A DNA stretch of 64,000 bases from positions 124,001 to 188,000 of the forward strand of contig CANKHA010000001.1 in the NCBI GenBank assembly GCA_947481685.1, written 5' to 3'. Positions 11,126 through 22,979 of the stretch are shown piece after piece (the stretch's first letter is position 1; every line of letters starts with the position of its first letter). Source of the DNA: Bradyrhizobiaceae bacterium (lineage in GTDB: Bacteria; Pseudomonadota; Alphaproteobacteria; Rhizobiales; Xanthobacteraceae). Below the pieces are notes generated by a model that saw only the letters and a list, made by a program, of their open reading frames with translations, was not told the origin of the DNA and did no database searches. Both the position numbers and the translations under genes were made by a program.

Positions 11126-11782
11126 ATGCGGCCAATAAAGGCACTGATTGTCGCTGCGGGCGTTGTTTTTGCGCTTTTTCAGGGAGCTTTGCCTGCATTT
11201 GCGCAGGAGAAGCCGGTGAAGCTGGTCCTGCTCGGCGATTCTTTGACCGCCGGTTTCGGCTTGCCGGCTGTGCAGGCCTTTCCGGCCAGGCTCGGCCGCG
11301 CCCTGAAGGATAAGGGAATTGCGGTGGAGATTTCCGATGCCGGCGTTTCCGATGATACCGCGTCTGGTGGCCTTGCCCGCCTGGATTGGTCGGTGCCGGA
11401 AGGGACGCAAGCCGTGATTGTCGAACTTGGCGCCAACGATGCGTTACGCGGCATCGACCCGAAGGTGACGCGGTCGGCGCTGGACAAGATCGTGAGCCGC
11501 CTGAAAGCACGCAACATCGAAATTCTGGTCGCGGGCATGCAGGCGCCGCGCAATCTCGGCAGCGATTACGCCGGCAGCTTCGACGGGATTTATTCGGATC
11601 TCGCGCAGAAATACGGCGCGTTGCTTTATCCGTTCTTTCTCGATGGCGTCGTTGGCGACGCCAAGCTCAACCAGCGCGATGGCGTTCATCCCGGTCCGGC
11701 GGGCGTCGATATCATCGTCGACCGCATGCTGCCGAAGGTGGAAGAACTGATTGCCCGCGTGCGCGCGAAATCCGCATCCTGA
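11126..11782 (+). CDS. tesA: Periplasmic SGNH esterase/acyl-CoA thioesterase TesA
   Basis: A 218-residue SGNH hydrolase. A signal peptide (cleavage after AFA, about residue 26) is followed by block I GDSLTAGFGL with catalytic Ser39, a GAND block, and block V DGVHP with Asp185 and His188. This matches TesA (thioesterase I/arylesterase/lysophospholipase L1). An upstream in-frame ATG at 11054 would overlap the ABC ATPase gene and bury the signal peptide, so I use 11126, which has a G-rich site just upstream. It is divergent from the YbbAP-like transporter, as in enterobacteria. Confidence 0.9.
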   Translation: MRPIKALIVAAGVVFALFQGALPAFAQEKPVKLVLLGDSLTAGFGLPAVQAFPARLGRALKDKGIAVEISDAGVSDDTASGGLARLDWSVPEGTQAVIVELGANDALRGIDPKVTRSALDKIVSRLKARNIEILVAGMQAPRNLGSDYAGSFDGIYSDLAQKYGALLYPFFLDGVVGDAKLNQRDGVHPGPAGVDIIVDRMLPKVEELIARVRAKSAS

Positions 11783-11841
11783 CGCATGGCGTCGAGAGGC
11801 AATTTTGTGCATCATTTCGTCAGGCGATTCGTGAGTGACCC

Positions 11842-12408
11842 ATGCTACGTCTCTTCACCGCCCTGGAAATCCCGCCCGATGTGCGGAGCGCGCTTTCCAC
11901 CATGCGCGGCGGCCTTCCGGGCGCGCGCTGGATCGATCCCGAAAATTATCATGTGACGCTGCGCTTCATCGGCGACGTGGACGAATATATCGCGCGCGAG
12001 GCGGCTTTCATTCTCGGGCAGATCAGGCGCGAAGCCTTCGACATCAAATTCGAGATGCTGTCGCCGTTCGGCGGCAACCGCCCGCGCGCAATCGTGGCTT
12101 TGCTTGTTCAGACGCAGCCGTTGATGGAATTGCAAGCCGAGCACGAAAGGCTGTTGCGGCGGGTTGGACTCGAACCGGAAGGCCGCAAATTCACGCCGCA
12201 TGTCACGCTGGCGCGGTTGCGCCATTCATCCAGCTTTGAAGTCGCCGACTATTTTTCGACGCGCGGCGCGCTCCGCGTGCCGGTGTTTGAGCCCGATCGT
12301 TTCGTGCTGTTCTCCTCGCGCGATTCTGTCGGCGGTGGGCCTTATGTGGTGGAAGCGGATTATCCCCTGCTGGAGCCGATACAGCCTATGCGTCAGGCGC
12401 ATCGCTAG
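11842..12408 (+). CDS. thpR: RNA 2',3'-cyclic phosphodiesterase
   Basis: A 188-residue protein of the 2H phosphoesterase family with the two diagnostic HxT motifs: HVTL at His37 and HVTL at His120. The N-terminus LRLFTALEIP is typical of ThpR (formerly 2'-5' RNA ligase LigT). It opens 2',3'-cyclic phosphates on RNA. It follows tesA in the same direction with a 60-base gap and precedes zapE, a common order in this lineage. Confidence 0.9.
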   Translation: MLRLFTALEIPPDVRSALSTMRGGLPGARWIDPENYHVTLRFIGDVDEYIAREAAFILGQIRREAFDIKFEMLSPFGGNRPRAIVALLVQTQPLMELQAEHERLLRRVGLEPEGRKFTPHVTLARLRHSSSFEVADYFSTRGALRVPVFEPDRFVLFSSRDSVGGGPYVVEADYPLLEPIQPMRQAHR

Positions 12409-12560
12409 CGCGCGCTTACCAGTTTGATTCTTCACGATAATGCCTGGCATGCCAGCATTGCAGGCTGGCCAGCGTACACAGCTTGCGCTTGCAGGCGGTA
12501 TCGCCGAGCCGCTATGCCTCGCTGACCCTTTTTTCCTCGCGTCTTCACGAACAAAATCCC

Positions 12561-13733
12561 ATGTCGAGCTCCGCCAGCGAGCGTTATGCGGCCCTCGTTG
12601 CCGCCGGTGAGATCGAGCGCGATCTCGCGCAGGAAGCGGTGCTTGCAAAACTCACGCAGCTTGAGGAACGGCTGAGGGCGCACCGGCTTGCGCGCAAGTC
12701 ATCGTCGCTAGGCTGGCTTTTTGGACGCACCGAACCGAAAGAGCCGATCAAGGGGCTTTATCTTCACGGCGATGTCGGTCGCGGCAAGACCATGCTGATG
12801 GACCTGTTTTTCGAATCGAGCGCGGTGATCCGCAAGCGCCGCGCGCATTTCCATGAGTTCATGGCGGACGTGCATGAACGCGTGCATGCGTGGCGGCAGA
12901 AGCTCAAGCGTGGTGAGGTCAAGGGCGACGATCCGATCGCGCCGGTGGCGGCCGCCATCGCGGACGAAGCCTGGCTCCTGTGTTTCGACGAATTCCACGT
13001 CACCGACATTGCAGACGCGATGATTCTCGGCCGCCTGTTCACGAAGCTGTTCGAACACGGGGGCGTCGTGGTGGCGACGTCGAACGTCGCGCCGGACAAT
13101 CTGTATTGGGATGGGCTGAACCGCGGCCTGTTTTTGCCTTTTATCGCGATGCTGCGCGAGCGCATGACAGTCATGCGGGTGGACTCCCGTACCGACTTCC
13201 GCATGGAGAAACTGGCCGGTGCGCCGATCTGGTATGTGCCTGCGAATGCTGCGGCCGATGCCGCCATGGATCAGGCGTGGCGGCGGCTGACTGGCGGGCA
13301 CGAAGGCGCTGCCCAGGACATCGTTCACAAAGGCCGGGCGCTGCATGTGCCGCTCGCCGCCCTTGGCGTGGCGCGTTTTTCATTCGATGAATTATGCGAC
13401 CGGCCGCTCGGCGCACTGGATTATCTGAAGCTCGCGCATGAATTCCATACGCTGCTGATCGACCGTATCCCGGTGCTGGATTTTCCCCGCCGCAATGAAG
13501 CCAGGCGGTTCATCACGCTGATAGATACGCTTTATGACCAGGCGGTGAAAGTGGTGGCCTCCGCAGACGCCGAACCGGACGGTCTCTATCGCAGCGACGA
13601 CGGGACGGAAGCGATGGAATTCAGGCGCACGGCGTCGCGGCTGATTGAAATGCGGTCGGATTCTTACCTGGCGCTGCCCCATGGCCGGCGCGATTCACCC
13701 GGCCAGCTGCAGGAAGGGATTGTGGAGACTTGA
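12561..13733 (+). CDS. zapE: Cell division ATPase ZapE (AFG1-like)
   Basis: A 390-residue AFG1/ZapE-type AAA-like ATPase with Walker A GDVGRGKT (about 70-77) and Walker B LLCFDEFHVTD (about 139-149), then the conserved VATSN and NLYWDGLNR regions. ZapE acts on the Z-ring in bacteria, and the mitochondrial relative handles respiratory proteins. The frame opens at 12483, but the ATG at 12561 yields the family-like N-terminus MSSSASERYAALVAAG; no strong ribosome site is visible for either. It lies directly before mdh, as in many Rhizobiales. Confidence 0.9.
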   Translation: MSSSASERYAALVAAGEIERDLAQEAVLAKLTQLEERLRAHRLARKSSSLGWLFGRTEPKEPIKGLYLHGDVGRGKTMLMDLFFESSAVIRKRRAHFHEFMADVHERVHAWRQKLKRGEVKGDDPIAPVAAAIADEAWLLCFDEFHVTDIADAMILGRLFTKLFEHGGVVVATSNVAPDNLYWDGLNRGLFLPFIAMLRERMTVMRVDSRTDFRMEKLAGAPIWYVPANAAADAAMDQAWRRLTGGHEGAAQDIVHKGRALHVPLAALGVARFSFDELCDRPLGALDYLKLAHEFHTLLIDRIPVLDFPRRNEARRFITLIDTLYDQAVKVVASADAEPDGLYRSDDGTEAMEFRRTASRLIEMRSDSYLALPHGRRDSPGQLQEGIVET

Positions 13734-13792
13734 CCAGTCCCTAACCGTGCAGTTAATGACCACCAATCCACGCATTTCAGCGGATTTTTTAG

Positions 13793-14776
<984 letters not shown>

Positions 14777-14780
14777 GTTT

Positions 14781-14799
14781 CTGGTATTACGTATACCAG
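14781..14799. promoter_or_regulatory. Palindrome CTGGTAT-TACGT-ATACCAG between mdh and sucC
   Basis: Seven-base perfect arms with a five-base centre end 15 bases before the sucC start codon. The element resembles the acnA upstream palindrome at 1725-1740. It could be an operator, or an RNA stem that tunes sucC translation or mRNA processing. Confidence 0.35.
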
Positions 14800-14814
14800 G
14801 CCGGGACATATCTC

Positions 14815-15984
14815 ATGAATATTCACGAGTATCAGGCCAAAGCGCTGTTGCGGGAGGCCGGTGTGGCGGTCCCGCGTGGGCAGGCTGCATTCTCTCCCGA
14901 TGAAGCCGTGAAGGCCGCGCAAGCCTTGGGCGGTCCGGTGTGGGTGGTGAAGGCACAGATCCACGCCGGCGGACGCGGCAAGGCGGGCGGCGTCAAAGTC
15001 GTCAAATCCATCGATGACGTGAAGAAGGAAGCGGAACGCCTGATCGGCGCGACGCTCGTCACGCACCAGACCGGCCCGCAGGGCAAGGAAGTGCGCCGCC
15101 TTCTGATCGAGGAAGGCGCTGCGATTGCGCGCGAGATTTATTTTTCGCTGCTGGTCGATCGTGAATCGTCACGCGTCGCAGTGGTTGCTTCCACCGAAGG
15201 CGGCATGGACATCGAAAAGGTCGCGCACGATACGCCGGAGAAGATCATCAGCTTCTCCATCGATCCGGCGACCAACATTTGCCCGTTCCATGTGCGGCTG
15301 TTGTCCAAGGCGCTGAAGCTCGAAGACAAGCAGCACAAGCAGATGGGCCCGCTGCTGACCAAGCTCTACAAAGCCTTCACCGAGAAGGACATGAGCCTGC
15401 TCGAAGTGAATCCGCTGATCGTCACCAAGGACGGCGATCTGGTTTGCCTCGACGCCAAGGTCAGCTTCGATTCCAATGCGCTTTACCGGCATCCGGAATT
15501 GATGGAATTGCGCGACCTCACGGAAGAGGACGACAAGGAAATTGAAGCGTCGAAATACGACCTGAACTACATCTCGCTTGAAGGCAGCATCGGTTGCATG
15601 GTCAACGGCGCAGGCCTCGCCATGGCGACGATGGACATCATCAAGCTTTATGGCGCCGCGCCCGCAAACTTCCTCGACGTCGGCGGCAGCGCTACCAAGG
15701 ACAAGGTCGCTTCCGCCTTCAAGATCATCACCTCGGATCCGAGCGTGAAGGGGATCCTGGTGAACATCTTCGGCGGTATCATGAAATGCGACGTTATTGC
15801 TGAAGGCGTCGTTGCCGCCGTGAAGGAAGTCGGATTGAAAGTCCCGCTGGTGGTTCGTCTCGAAGGCACCAATGTCGAACTCGGCAAGGAGATCATCGCC
15901 AAGTCGGGACTGAACGTCATCTCCGCCGACGACCTCGACGATGCCGCGCAAAAAATTGTCAAAGCCGTGAAGGAGGCTGCGTAA
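14815..15984 (+). CDS. sucC: Succinyl-CoA ligase (ADP-forming) beta subunit
   Basis: A 389-residue beta subunit with the N-terminal ATP-grasp domain ([29 protein letters not shown]) and the C-terminal CoA-ligase domain ([29 protein letters not shown]). With SucD it converts succinyl-CoA, ADP and phosphate into succinate, CoA and ATP. Its TAA shares one base with the ATG of sucD, so expression of the two subunits is coupled. Confidence 0.97.
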   Translation: MNIHEYQAKALLREAGVAVPRGQAAFSPDEAVKAAQALGGPVWVVKAQIHAGGRGKAGGVKVVKSIDDVKKEAERLIGATLVTHQTGPQGKEVRRLLIEEGAAIAREIYFSLLVDRESSRVAVVASTEGGMDIEKVAHDTPEKIISFSIDPATNICPFHVRLLSKALKLEDKQHKQMGPLLTKLYKAFTEKDMSLLEVNPLIVTKDGDLVCLDAKVSFDSNALYRHPELMELRDLTEEDDKEIEASKYDLNYISLEGSIGCMVNGAGLAMATMDIIKLYGAAPANFLDVGGSATKDKVASAFKIITSDPSVKGILVNIFGGIMKCDVIAEGVVAAVKEVGLKVPLVVRLEGTNVELGKEIIAKSGLNVISADDLDDAAQKIVKAVKEAA

Positions 15985-16874
15985 TGGCCATCCTGATCGA
16001 CAAGAACACCAAGGTTATCTGCCAGGGCTTCACCGGCAAGAACGGCACTTTCCATTCCGAGCAGGCCATCGCTTACGGCACGCAGATGGTTGGCGGCGTG
16101 TCGCCGGGCAAAGGCGGCGCCATGCATCTCGGCCTGCCGGTGTTCGACACCGTTGCCGAGGCGCGCGCCGAAACCGGTTGTGATGCCAGCGTGATCTATG
16201 TCCCGCCGGCCGGCGCCGCCGACGCCATCACGGAAGCGATCGCAGCGGAAGTGCCGCTGATCATCTGCATCACCGAGGGCATTCCCGTCATCGACATGGT
16301 GAAGGTGAAGCGCGCGCTCTGCGGTTCGAAGTCCCGCCTGATCGGGCCGAACTGCCCTGGCGTAATGACCTCGGGCGAATGCAAGATCGGCATCATGCCG
16401 GGCAACATCTTCAAGCCGGGCAAGGTAGGCATCGTGTCGCGCTCCGGCACGCTGACCTACGAAGCGGTGTTCCAGACCACGCGCGAAGGCCTCGGCCAGA
16501 CCACGGCCGTCGGCATCGGCGGCGATCCGGTGAACGGCACCGACTTCATAGACATGCTCGAGCTGTTCCTCGCCGACAAGGCGACGGAATCGATCATCAT
16601 GATCGGCGAAATCGGCGGTTCAGCGGAAGAAGATGCCGCAACCTTCCTGAAGGACGAAGCCAAGCGCGGCCGCAAGAAACCGATGGTAGGCTTCATCGCC
16701 GGACGCACCGCGCCTCCCGGACGCCGCATGGGCCATGCGGGCGCCATCATCTCCGGCGGCAAGGGCGATGCGGAATCCAAGATCGCGGCGATGCAGGCTG
16801 CAGGCATCACCGTTTCGCCGTCGCCCGCGCGTCTCGGCAAGACGCTGGTCGAGGTCCTGAACAAGCGCGCCTGA
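15984..16874 (+). CDS. sucD: Succinyl-CoA ligase alpha subunit
   Basis: A 296-residue alpha subunit. The CoA-binding Rossmann domain starts at [16 protein letters not shown], and the phosphorylated active-site histidine sits in GHAGAII (about His251). It forms the alpha/beta succinyl-CoA synthetase with SucC, whose gene it overlaps by one base (TAATG). Normal length, with no anomalies seen. Confidence 0.97.
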   Translation: MAILIDKNTKVICQGFTGKNGTFHSEQAIAYGTQMVGGVSPGKGGAMHLGLPVFDTVAEARAETGCDASVIYVPPAGAADAITEAIAAEVPLIICITEGIPVIDMVKVKRALCGSKSRLIGPNCPGVMTSGECKIGIMPGNIFKPGKVGIVSRSGTLTYEAVFQTTREGLGQTTAVGIGGDPVNGTDFIDMLELFLADKATESIIMIGEIGGSAEEDAATFLKDEAKRGRKKPMVGFIAGRTAPPGRRMGHAGAIISGGKGDAESKIAAMQAAGITVSPSPARLGKTLVEVLNKRA

Positions 16875-16896
16875 AAATTGCGTCCGCGAGGTAGCC

Positions 16897-18396
16897 ATGT
16901 CGCTCGACTTGCGGACGTTTCCAGCCCACTCTTCCCGCTTCAAGTTATTTGCAGGACTGCTGTTTGCCCTGATCGTCGTGACGTTGGGGCTGCGCATTCT
17001 GTCGCCGTCCGACATCGTCTCGCGCGATCAGTCGCGCACGGTGTCCTACACCGTCTATATCGTCCGTAACGGCAATCTCATTCTCGCGTCCGACGCGGAT
17101 GGCTTCCTCGCCACCAAGCCGCCGCTGATGAATTACATCTCGGCGTTGCTGGTCGCGCCGTTCGGTCCGAACGAATGGACCTTCATGTTCCCGTCGCTGC
17201 TCGCTTTCTTCGGGACGCTGGCGCTGGTCTATCTGATTGCGCGCGATGTCTTTGCGCAGATGGAGCGGCCGGATGCGGACTGGCTCGGCGTCACCGCGCC
17301 GGAATGGGCGACGCTGTTGGCCGTCGCGTTCTATGGCTTGTCGGCAATGGCGCTGCGGCTCGCTTTCGTGGCGCGGCCCGACATGATCCTGGTTTTCTTT
17401 TTGACGTTGAGTGTCTATGCGGCCAATCGCGCTCTCACTGCGCAGTCGTCGCAGGGCGGCTGGGCTTTCGTGTTCTGGCTCGCGGCCATTCTCGCGGCGC
17501 TGGCGAAAGGCCCGATCGCACTGATCCCGGTGGCGTATGCGTTTCTTGCCGCAAAGCTCTTTTACGGCGGCTGGGATGCGGCGCTGCGGTTGCGTCCCTA
17601 TATCGGCGCGCCGGTTGCGCTCGTGATTGCGCTTGCCTGGCCAGTGACAGTTTTCATTCTCGCACCGGATCACTTCCGCAACATCCTGGTCAATCAGGAA
17701 CTCGGCGGACAATTCGAAGGTCATTGGTATTCCGGCATCGTCTCGGCATGGCAGGTGCCGCTGTGGGTGATCTCGCGCTTTCTCCCGTAGTCGCTGTTGT
17801 TGCTCGTGGCCGCGTGGTTTTTCCCGTGGCGCGAATGGCGCAAACATCCGCTCGCGCCGGCGCTGCTCTACATCGCGTTACTGGCCATTCCGTTTTTGCT
17901 GGTGGCGAGCCGGCGCGGGGATCGCTTCGCGCCTTTCTTCCCACTCGTTGCCGTCATCTGTGCCTGGGCTGCGGTCTATTGCTGGCGCGGGCAGGTGTTG
18001 CTGCGCATCGGCGTTGCCGCCATTCCGGCCGTGATTGTCGGGCTCACGGTGTATTTTCATTTCCTCAGCGACCAGGCGCGGGATTTATCCGGCCAGCGCA
18101 TGCTCGATTTCGTGCGCGAAGTGAAAGTGAAGGCGGTCGGCCAGCCACTCGTGTTCTGCAAAATCGAAAACCGCGGTCTCGCGGTGCAGGCGTTCCTCGG
18201 CGTGAATCAGCGCGGGCGCACGCCAAGGGAGGTGCCGGCGTCCGGTGCCTGGGTGATTGCGCAAGGGCCCGGCGATCAACCCGACGCGATCCTCGAATCC
18301 CAGCCGATTCCGATGATCGAGGGCCGCCGGCTCTATGCGGCTCCGGCCGAAGCGGGCAGTGCGATCTGCCAGCGCGGGCAGGGCAGCGCGGAATAG
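16897..18396 (+). pseudogene. ArnT/PMT-type membrane glycosyltransferase interrupted by an in-frame TAG
   Basis: A 499-codon frame is continuous except for one TAG at 17788-17790. The first part (297 residues) has an N-terminal membrane segment, the DADGFLATKPPLMNY region typical of GT39/GT83 lipid-linked sugar transferases, and many membrane helices. The second part (from 17791) continues the helices and then a C-terminal soluble domain. Both parts read in one frame, and the break falls inside RFLP-stop-SLLLLVAAW, where a Trp codon would fit. GAGG lies five bases before the ATG. The gene sits between sucD and sucA, an unusual place. It is either a recent pseudogene or a base-call error. Confidence 0.8.
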
Positions 18397-18550
18397 AACT
18401 GAAGATTAGTTCATAACTTGGCCTTTTCTTCATAAAATACTCGCAATATCGGCGCTACAACGGGCGTATTGGGCCGGGGCGAATAGCCTTGGCTCATGAG
18501 AATCACTATCCGGGTGGGTGCCGGCCCGCCCTGCATTTCAGGATCGCCCC

Positions 18551-21508
18551 ATGTCTCGCCAAGACGCGAACGCTGCCTTTGCCCTTTCGTCTTTTCTCTA
18601 CGGCGGCAACGCTCCCTATATCGACGACCTCTACGCCAAGTACGAGAAAGACCCGCAGGCGGTCGATGCCGAATGGCGCGAATTCTTCGAGAGCCTGAAA
18701 GACAATTCCGACGAAGTGGCGAAGATCGCCAGCGGCCCGTCTTGGAAGAAGCCGAACTGGCCGACGCGCGAAAGCGGCGACCTCGTTTCCGCCGTCACCG
18801 GCGAATGGACCGAAGCGGCGAAGGGCGTCGGCGACAAGGTCAAGGCTTCCGCCCAGACCCGCGGCGTCGAGCTATCCTCCGAACAGGTGCAGCAAGCCAC
18901 GCGCGATTCCATTCACGCGCTAATGCTGATCCGCGCGTACCGCATCCGCGGTCATCTGCATGCCAAGCTCGACCCGCTCGGACTCGAACCGGAAAAGCCC
19001 GAGGCTGAGCTCGATCCGAACTCATACGGTTTCACTGAAGCCGATTACGACCGTCCGATCTTCCTCGACAAGGTGCTCGGTCTGGAATTCGCCACGCTGC
19101 GCGAGATCGTCGCCATCCTGAAGCGCACCTATTGCCAGACCATCGGTGTGGAGTTCATGCACATCTCCAACGCCGAGCAGAAAGGCTGGCTGCAGGAACG
19201 CATCGAAGGCAAGGACAAGGAAATCACTTTCACCCGTGAAGGCAAGCGCGCGATCCTCAACAAGCTGATCGAGGCCGAAGGCTTCGAGAAATTCTGCGAT
19301 CTGCGCTTCACCGGCACCAAGCGCTTCGGTCTCGACGGCGGCGAATCGATGATTCCGGCGCTTGAGCAGATCATCAAGCGTGGCGGCGCGCTTGGTGTGA
19401 AAGAGATTGTGCTTGGCATGGCACATCGCGGCCGGCTTAACGTGCTTTCGCAGGTGATGGCGAAGCCGCATCGCATCATCTTCCACGAATTCAAGGGCGG
19501 CTCGGCAACGCCCGAAGAGATCGAGGGTTCGGGCGACGTCAAGTATCACCTGGGCGCGTCATCGGACCGCGAATTCGACGGCAACCATGTGCATCTGTCG
19601 CTGACCGCAAACCCGTCGCATCTCGAGATCGTCAATCCCGTGGTGCTCGGCAAGGTGCGCGCGAAGCAGGACCAGCACGGCGATCCGCCGGAAGAGCGCA
19701 TCTCGGTGATGCCGCTGCTGATCCACGGCGATGCGGCTTTTGCCGGTCAGGGCGTGGTGGCGGAATGCTTCGGCCTGTCGGACCTGAAGGGCTACCGCAC
19801 CGGCGGCTCGATGCATTTCATCGTCAACAACCAGATCGGTTTTACGACCTATCCGCGCTACTCGCGTTCGTCGCCGTATCCGTCCGATGTGGCGAAGATG
19901 ATCGAAGCGCCGATCTTCCACGTCAACGGCGACGATCCGGAAGCGGTCGTCTATGCGGCGAAGGTGCTGACGGAATTCCGGCAGAAATTCCACAAGCCGG
20001 TCGTCATCGACATGTTCTGCTACCGGCGCTACGGCCATAACGAAGGCGACGAGCCGTCGTTCACCCAGCCGCTGATGTACAAGAAGATCCGCGCGCACGC
20101 GTCGACGCTGGAAATCTATTCGAAGAAGCTCGTCAGCGAAGGCGTGGTCACCGACGCTGAAGTCGAGAAAATGCGCGCCGACTGGCGCGCGAAGCTCGAA
20201 ATCGAATTCGAGGCGGGTGCGGGCTACAAGGCCAACAAGGCTGACTGGCTGGACGGCCGGTGGGCCGGGATGAAATCTGCGGCGGATGCCGACGATCCAC
20301 GGCGCGGCACCACCGGTGTGTCGCTCGACGAGTTGCGCGACATCGGCAAGAAAATCACGTCGGTCCCGGAAGGCTTCCAGGTCCACAAAACCATCCAGCG
20401 CTTCCTCGACAACCGCCGCCAGGCCATCGAGACCGGCCAGGGCATCGACTGGGCTACGGGCGAAGCGCTTGCGCTATGCACGCTGTTGCTTGAGGGCAAT
20501 CCGGTGCGCTTCTCCGGGCAGGACAGCGAGCGCGGCACCTTCTCCCAGCGCCATTCGGTGCTGTTCGATCAGGAGAACGAAGAGCGCCACACGCCGTTCA
20601 ACCATCTCGATCAGAAGCAGGCGCATTTCGAGGTGCTCAATTCCATGCTGTCGGAAGAGGCCGTGCTCGGCTTCGACTACGGCTATTCCACCGCCGAGCC
20701 GAATGCGCTCACGATCTGGGAAGCGCAGTTCGGCGACTTCGCCAACGGCGCGCAGGTGATCTTCGACCAGTTCATCTCGTCCGGTGAGCGCAAGTGGTTG
20801 CGCATGTCCGGCCTCGTCTGCCTGTTGCCGCATGGCTATGAAGGGCAGGGGCCGGAGCATTCCTCCGCCCGTCTGGAGCGCTTCCTGCAGATGTGCGCCG
20901 AGGATAATTTGCAAGTCGCCAACTGCACGACGCCGGCGAACTATTTCCACATCCTGCGCCGCCAGCTGAAGCGCGAAATCCGCAAGCCGCTGATCCTGAT
21001 GACGCCGAAGAGCCTGTTGCGTCACAAGCGTGCGGTCTCGCGCCTCGACGAACTCGGCCCGGATACCTCGTTCCATCGTCTGCTCTGGGACGATGCCCAG
21101 ATACTGCCGAACGAGAAGATCAAGCTCGCAGCCGACAACAAGATGCGTCGCGTGGTTCTGTGCTCCGGCAAAGTCTATTATGATTTGTACGAGGAGCGCG
21201 AGAAGCGCGGCATCGACGACATCTACATCCTGCGCGTCGAGCAGCTTTATCCATTCCCGACCAAGGCGCTGGTCACCGAGCTGTCGCGCTTCAAGCAGGC
21301 CGAGATCGTCTGGTGCCAGGAAGAACCGCGCAATATGGGCGCATGGTTCTTCGTCGATGTCTTCCTGCAATGGGTGCTCAACCAGATCAACGCCAAATAC
21401 AAGAACGTGCGCTATGCCGGACGTCCGGCTTCGGCATCGACTGCCGTGGGCCAGATGTCCAAGCATCTCGCGCAGCTCAAGCTGTTGCTCGACGAAGCGC
21501 TCGGATAA
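18551..21508 (+). CDS. sucA: 2-oxoglutarate dehydrogenase E1 component
   Basis: A 985-residue thiamine-diphosphate E1 enzyme that decarboxylates 2-oxoglutarate and passes the succinyl group to SucB. The N-terminal E2-binding region ([18 protein letters not shown]) is followed by core motifs [25 protein letters not shown] and NNQIGFTT, and the C-terminal [17 protein letters not shown]. The frame opens 11 codons earlier, but AGGA eight bases before the ATG at 18551 and the family-typical [10 protein letters not shown] start support the shorter form. It begins a new run after the broken glycosyltransferase, so it probably has its own promoter within 18397-18550. Confidence 0.97.
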   Translation: MSRQDANAAFALSSFLYGGNAPYIDDLYAKYEKDPQAVDAEWREFFESLKDNSDEVAKIASGPSWKKPNWPTRESGDLVSAVTGEWTEAAKGVGDKVKASAQTRGVELSSEQVQQATRDSIHALMLIRAYRIRGHLHAKLDPLGLEPEKPEAELDPNSYGFTEADYDRPIFLDKVLGLEFATLREIVAILKRTYCQTIGVEFMHISNAEQKGWLQERIEGKDKEITFTREGKRAILNKLIEAEGFEKFCDLRFTGTKRFGLDGGESMIPALEQIIKRGGALGVKEIVLGMAHRGRLNVLSQVMAKPHRIIFHEFKGGSATPEEIEGSGDVKYHLGASSDREFDGNHVHLSLTANPSHLEIVNPVVLGKVRAKQDQHGDPPEERISVMPLLIHGDAAFAGQGVVAECFGLSDLKGYRTGGSMHFIVNNQIGFTTYPRYSRSSPYPSDVAKMIEAPIFHVNGDDPEAVVYAAKVLTEFRQKFHKPVVIDMFCYRRYGHNEGDEPSFTQPLMYKKIRAHASTLEIYSKKLVSEGVVTDAEVEKMRADWRAKLEIEFEAGAGYKANKADWLDGRWAGMKSAADADDPRRGTTGVSLDELRDIGKKITSVPEGFQVHKTIQRFLDNRRQAIETGQGIDWATGEALALCTLLLEGNPVRFSGQDSERGTFSQRHSVLFDQENEERHTPFNHLDQKQAHFEVLNSMLSEEAVLGFDYGYSTAEPNALTIWEAQFGDFANGAQVIFDQFISSGERKWLRMSGLVCLLPHGYEGQGPEHSSARLERFLQMCAEDNLQVANCTTPANYFHILRRQLKREIRKPLILMTPKSLLRHKRAVSRLDELGPDTSFHRLLWDDAQILPNEKIKLAADNKMRRVVLCSGKVYYDLYEEREKRGIDDIYILRVEQLYPFPTKALVTELSRFKQAEIVWCQEEPRNMGAWFFVDVFLQWVLNQINAKYKNVRYAGRPASASTAVGQMSKHLAQLKLLLDEALG

Positions 21509-21514
21509 AATCTT

Positions 21515-21552
21515 CCGTCATCCCTGCGGTCGCTCACACCTCAGGATGACGG
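21515..21552. repeat. Palindromic repeat between sucA and sucB
   Basis: CCGTCATCC and GGATGACGG form perfect nine-base arms around a short spacer containing CACACCTCA. It belongs to the same family as the larger element at 60749-60863. In the mRNA it would form a hairpin between the sucA and sucB cistrons. Confidence 0.75.
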
Positions 21553-21584
21553 CTGATTGCGGAAACAGAGACAGGAAAAGAAAC

Positions 21585-22868
21585 ATGGCTGAAATCCGCG
21601 TTCCCACCCTCGGCGAATCCGTCACCGAGGCGACCATCGGCAAATGGTTCAAGAAAGCCGGTGACGCCGTCGCGGCCGACGAGCCTATGGTCGAGCTGGA
21701 AACCGACAAGGTGACGATCGAAGTGCCGGCGCCTGCCGCAGGTGTGCTGTCCGAAATCCTGGCGAAGGATGGCGAGACCGTCGCGGTCGGTGCGCTGCTC
21801 GGCCAGATCAAGGAAGGCGCGGGCGCTCCCGCCGCCAAGCCCGCGGCTGCGCCTGCCGGCCGTCCCGATCAGAAGACCTCCACCACCACGCCGATTAATG
21901 CGGCGGAAGAAACGCAGGCGCTGCGCGTTCCGCCGAAGGCCGATGCCGAACCGAAGAGCAAGGATCCCGACGCGCCGCCTGCGCCATCCGTGCGCAAGCT
22001 GTCCGCCGAAAGCGGTGTCGATGCTTCGACCGTTCCGGGCTCCGGCAAGGATGGCCGCGTCACCAAGGGCGACATGCTAGCCGCCATCGAACGCGCCGCG
22101 GCGCAGCCGACACCGGTGGCGCAGAGCGCTCCGGTGCAGGCGCGTGCACCTTCTCAGCCCGACGATGCCGCGCGCGAAGAGCGCGTGAAGATGACCAAGC
22201 TGCGCCAGACCATCGCGCGCCGTTTGAAGGATGCGCAGAACACCGCCGCCATGCTCACAACCTTCAACGAGGTCGATATGAGCGAGGTGATGAAGCTGCG
22301 CGCGCAGTACAAAGACGTGTTCGAGAAGAAGCACGGCACCAAGCTCGGCTTCATGGGTTTCTTCGTGCGCGCATGCGTGCAGGCTTTGAAGGATCTTCCG
22401 GCGGTCAACGCCGAGATCGACGGCGCCGATATCGTTTACAAGAATTATTACCACATCGGCGTGGCGGTCGGCACCGAGAAGGGCCTGGTCGTGCCGGTGG
22501 TGCGCAATGCCGATCGCCTGTCGCTTGCGGAAATCGAGAAGACGATCGGCGGGCTCGGCAAGCGCGCGCGCGACGGCCAGCTCAAGATCGAGGAAATGCA
22601 GGGTGGCACCTTCACCATCACCAATGGCGGCGTCTATGGTTCGCTGATGTCCACGCCGATCCTGAACGCCCCGCAGTCCGGCATCCTCGGCATGCACAAG
22701 ATCCAGGAGCGGCCGGTCGCCATCGCAGGCAAGGTGGAAATCCGTCCGATGATGTATCTCGCGCTGAGCTACGACCACCGGGTGGTCGATGGCCAGGGCG
22801 CGGTGACCTTCCTTGTGCGGGTGAAGGACGTGCTGGAAGATCCGGCGCGGCTGGTTTTGGATCTTTAA
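21585..22868 (+). CDS. sucB: 2-oxoglutarate dehydrogenase E2 (dihydrolipoyl succinyltransferase)
   Basis: A 427-residue E2 with three parts: an N-terminal lipoyl domain with the lipoylated Lys42 in ETDKVTIEV, a peripheral subunit-binding domain near residues 127-160 ([11 protein letters not shown]...[12 protein letters not shown]) after a Pro/Ala-rich linker, and the catalytic acyltransferase domain ending with the HRVVDG motif (His398, Asp402). It moves the succinyl group onto CoA. AGGA about eight bases before 21585 fixes the start; the frame itself stays open far upstream inside sucA and should not be used. Confidence 0.97.
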   Translation: MAEIRVPTLGESVTEATIGKWFKKAGDAVAADEPMVELETDKVTIEVPAPAAGVLSEILAKDGETVAVGALLGQIKEGAGAPAAKPAAAPAGRPDQKTSTTTPINAAEETQALRVPPKADAEPKSKDPDAPPAPSVRKLSAESGVDASTVPGSGKDGRVTKGDMLAAIERAAAQPTPVAQSAPVQARAPSQPDDAAREERVKMTKLRQTIARRLKDAQNTAAMLTTFNEVDMSEVMKLRAQYKDVFEKKHGTKLGFMGFFVRACVQALKDLPAVNAEIDGADIVYKNYYHIGVAVGTEKGLVVPVVRNADRLSLAEIEKTIGGLGKRARDGQLKIEEMQGGTFTITNGGVYGSLMSTPILNAPQSGILGMHKIQERPVAIAGKVEIRPMMYLALSYDHRVVDGQGAVTFLVRVKDVLEDPARLVLDL

Positions 22869-22876
22869 TCATTCGT

Positions 22877-22963
22877 CGTCATGCCCGGCCTTGTGCCGGG
22901 CATCCCGCTTGGGGGCGAATTGCCTTCATAAGCGAGATGGCCGGGACGCGCCCGGCCATGACG
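22877..22963. repeat. Palindromic repeat between sucB and lpdA
   Basis: Two hairpins, each built from CATGCCCGGC- or GGCCGGGACGCGCCCGGCC-type sequence, are enclosed by CGTCATG and CATGACG ends. The same family recurs at 37528-37632. It fills nearly all the space between the two genes. Confidence 0.7.
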
Positions 22964-22979
22964 TAAGTGGAGCATTCTT

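Noticed and set aside
17788-17790. Pyrrolysine or programmed readthrough at the TAG in the glycosyltransferase
   Set aside because: Pyrrolysine systems are not known in this lineage and no readthrough context or element was evident; mutation or error is simpler.
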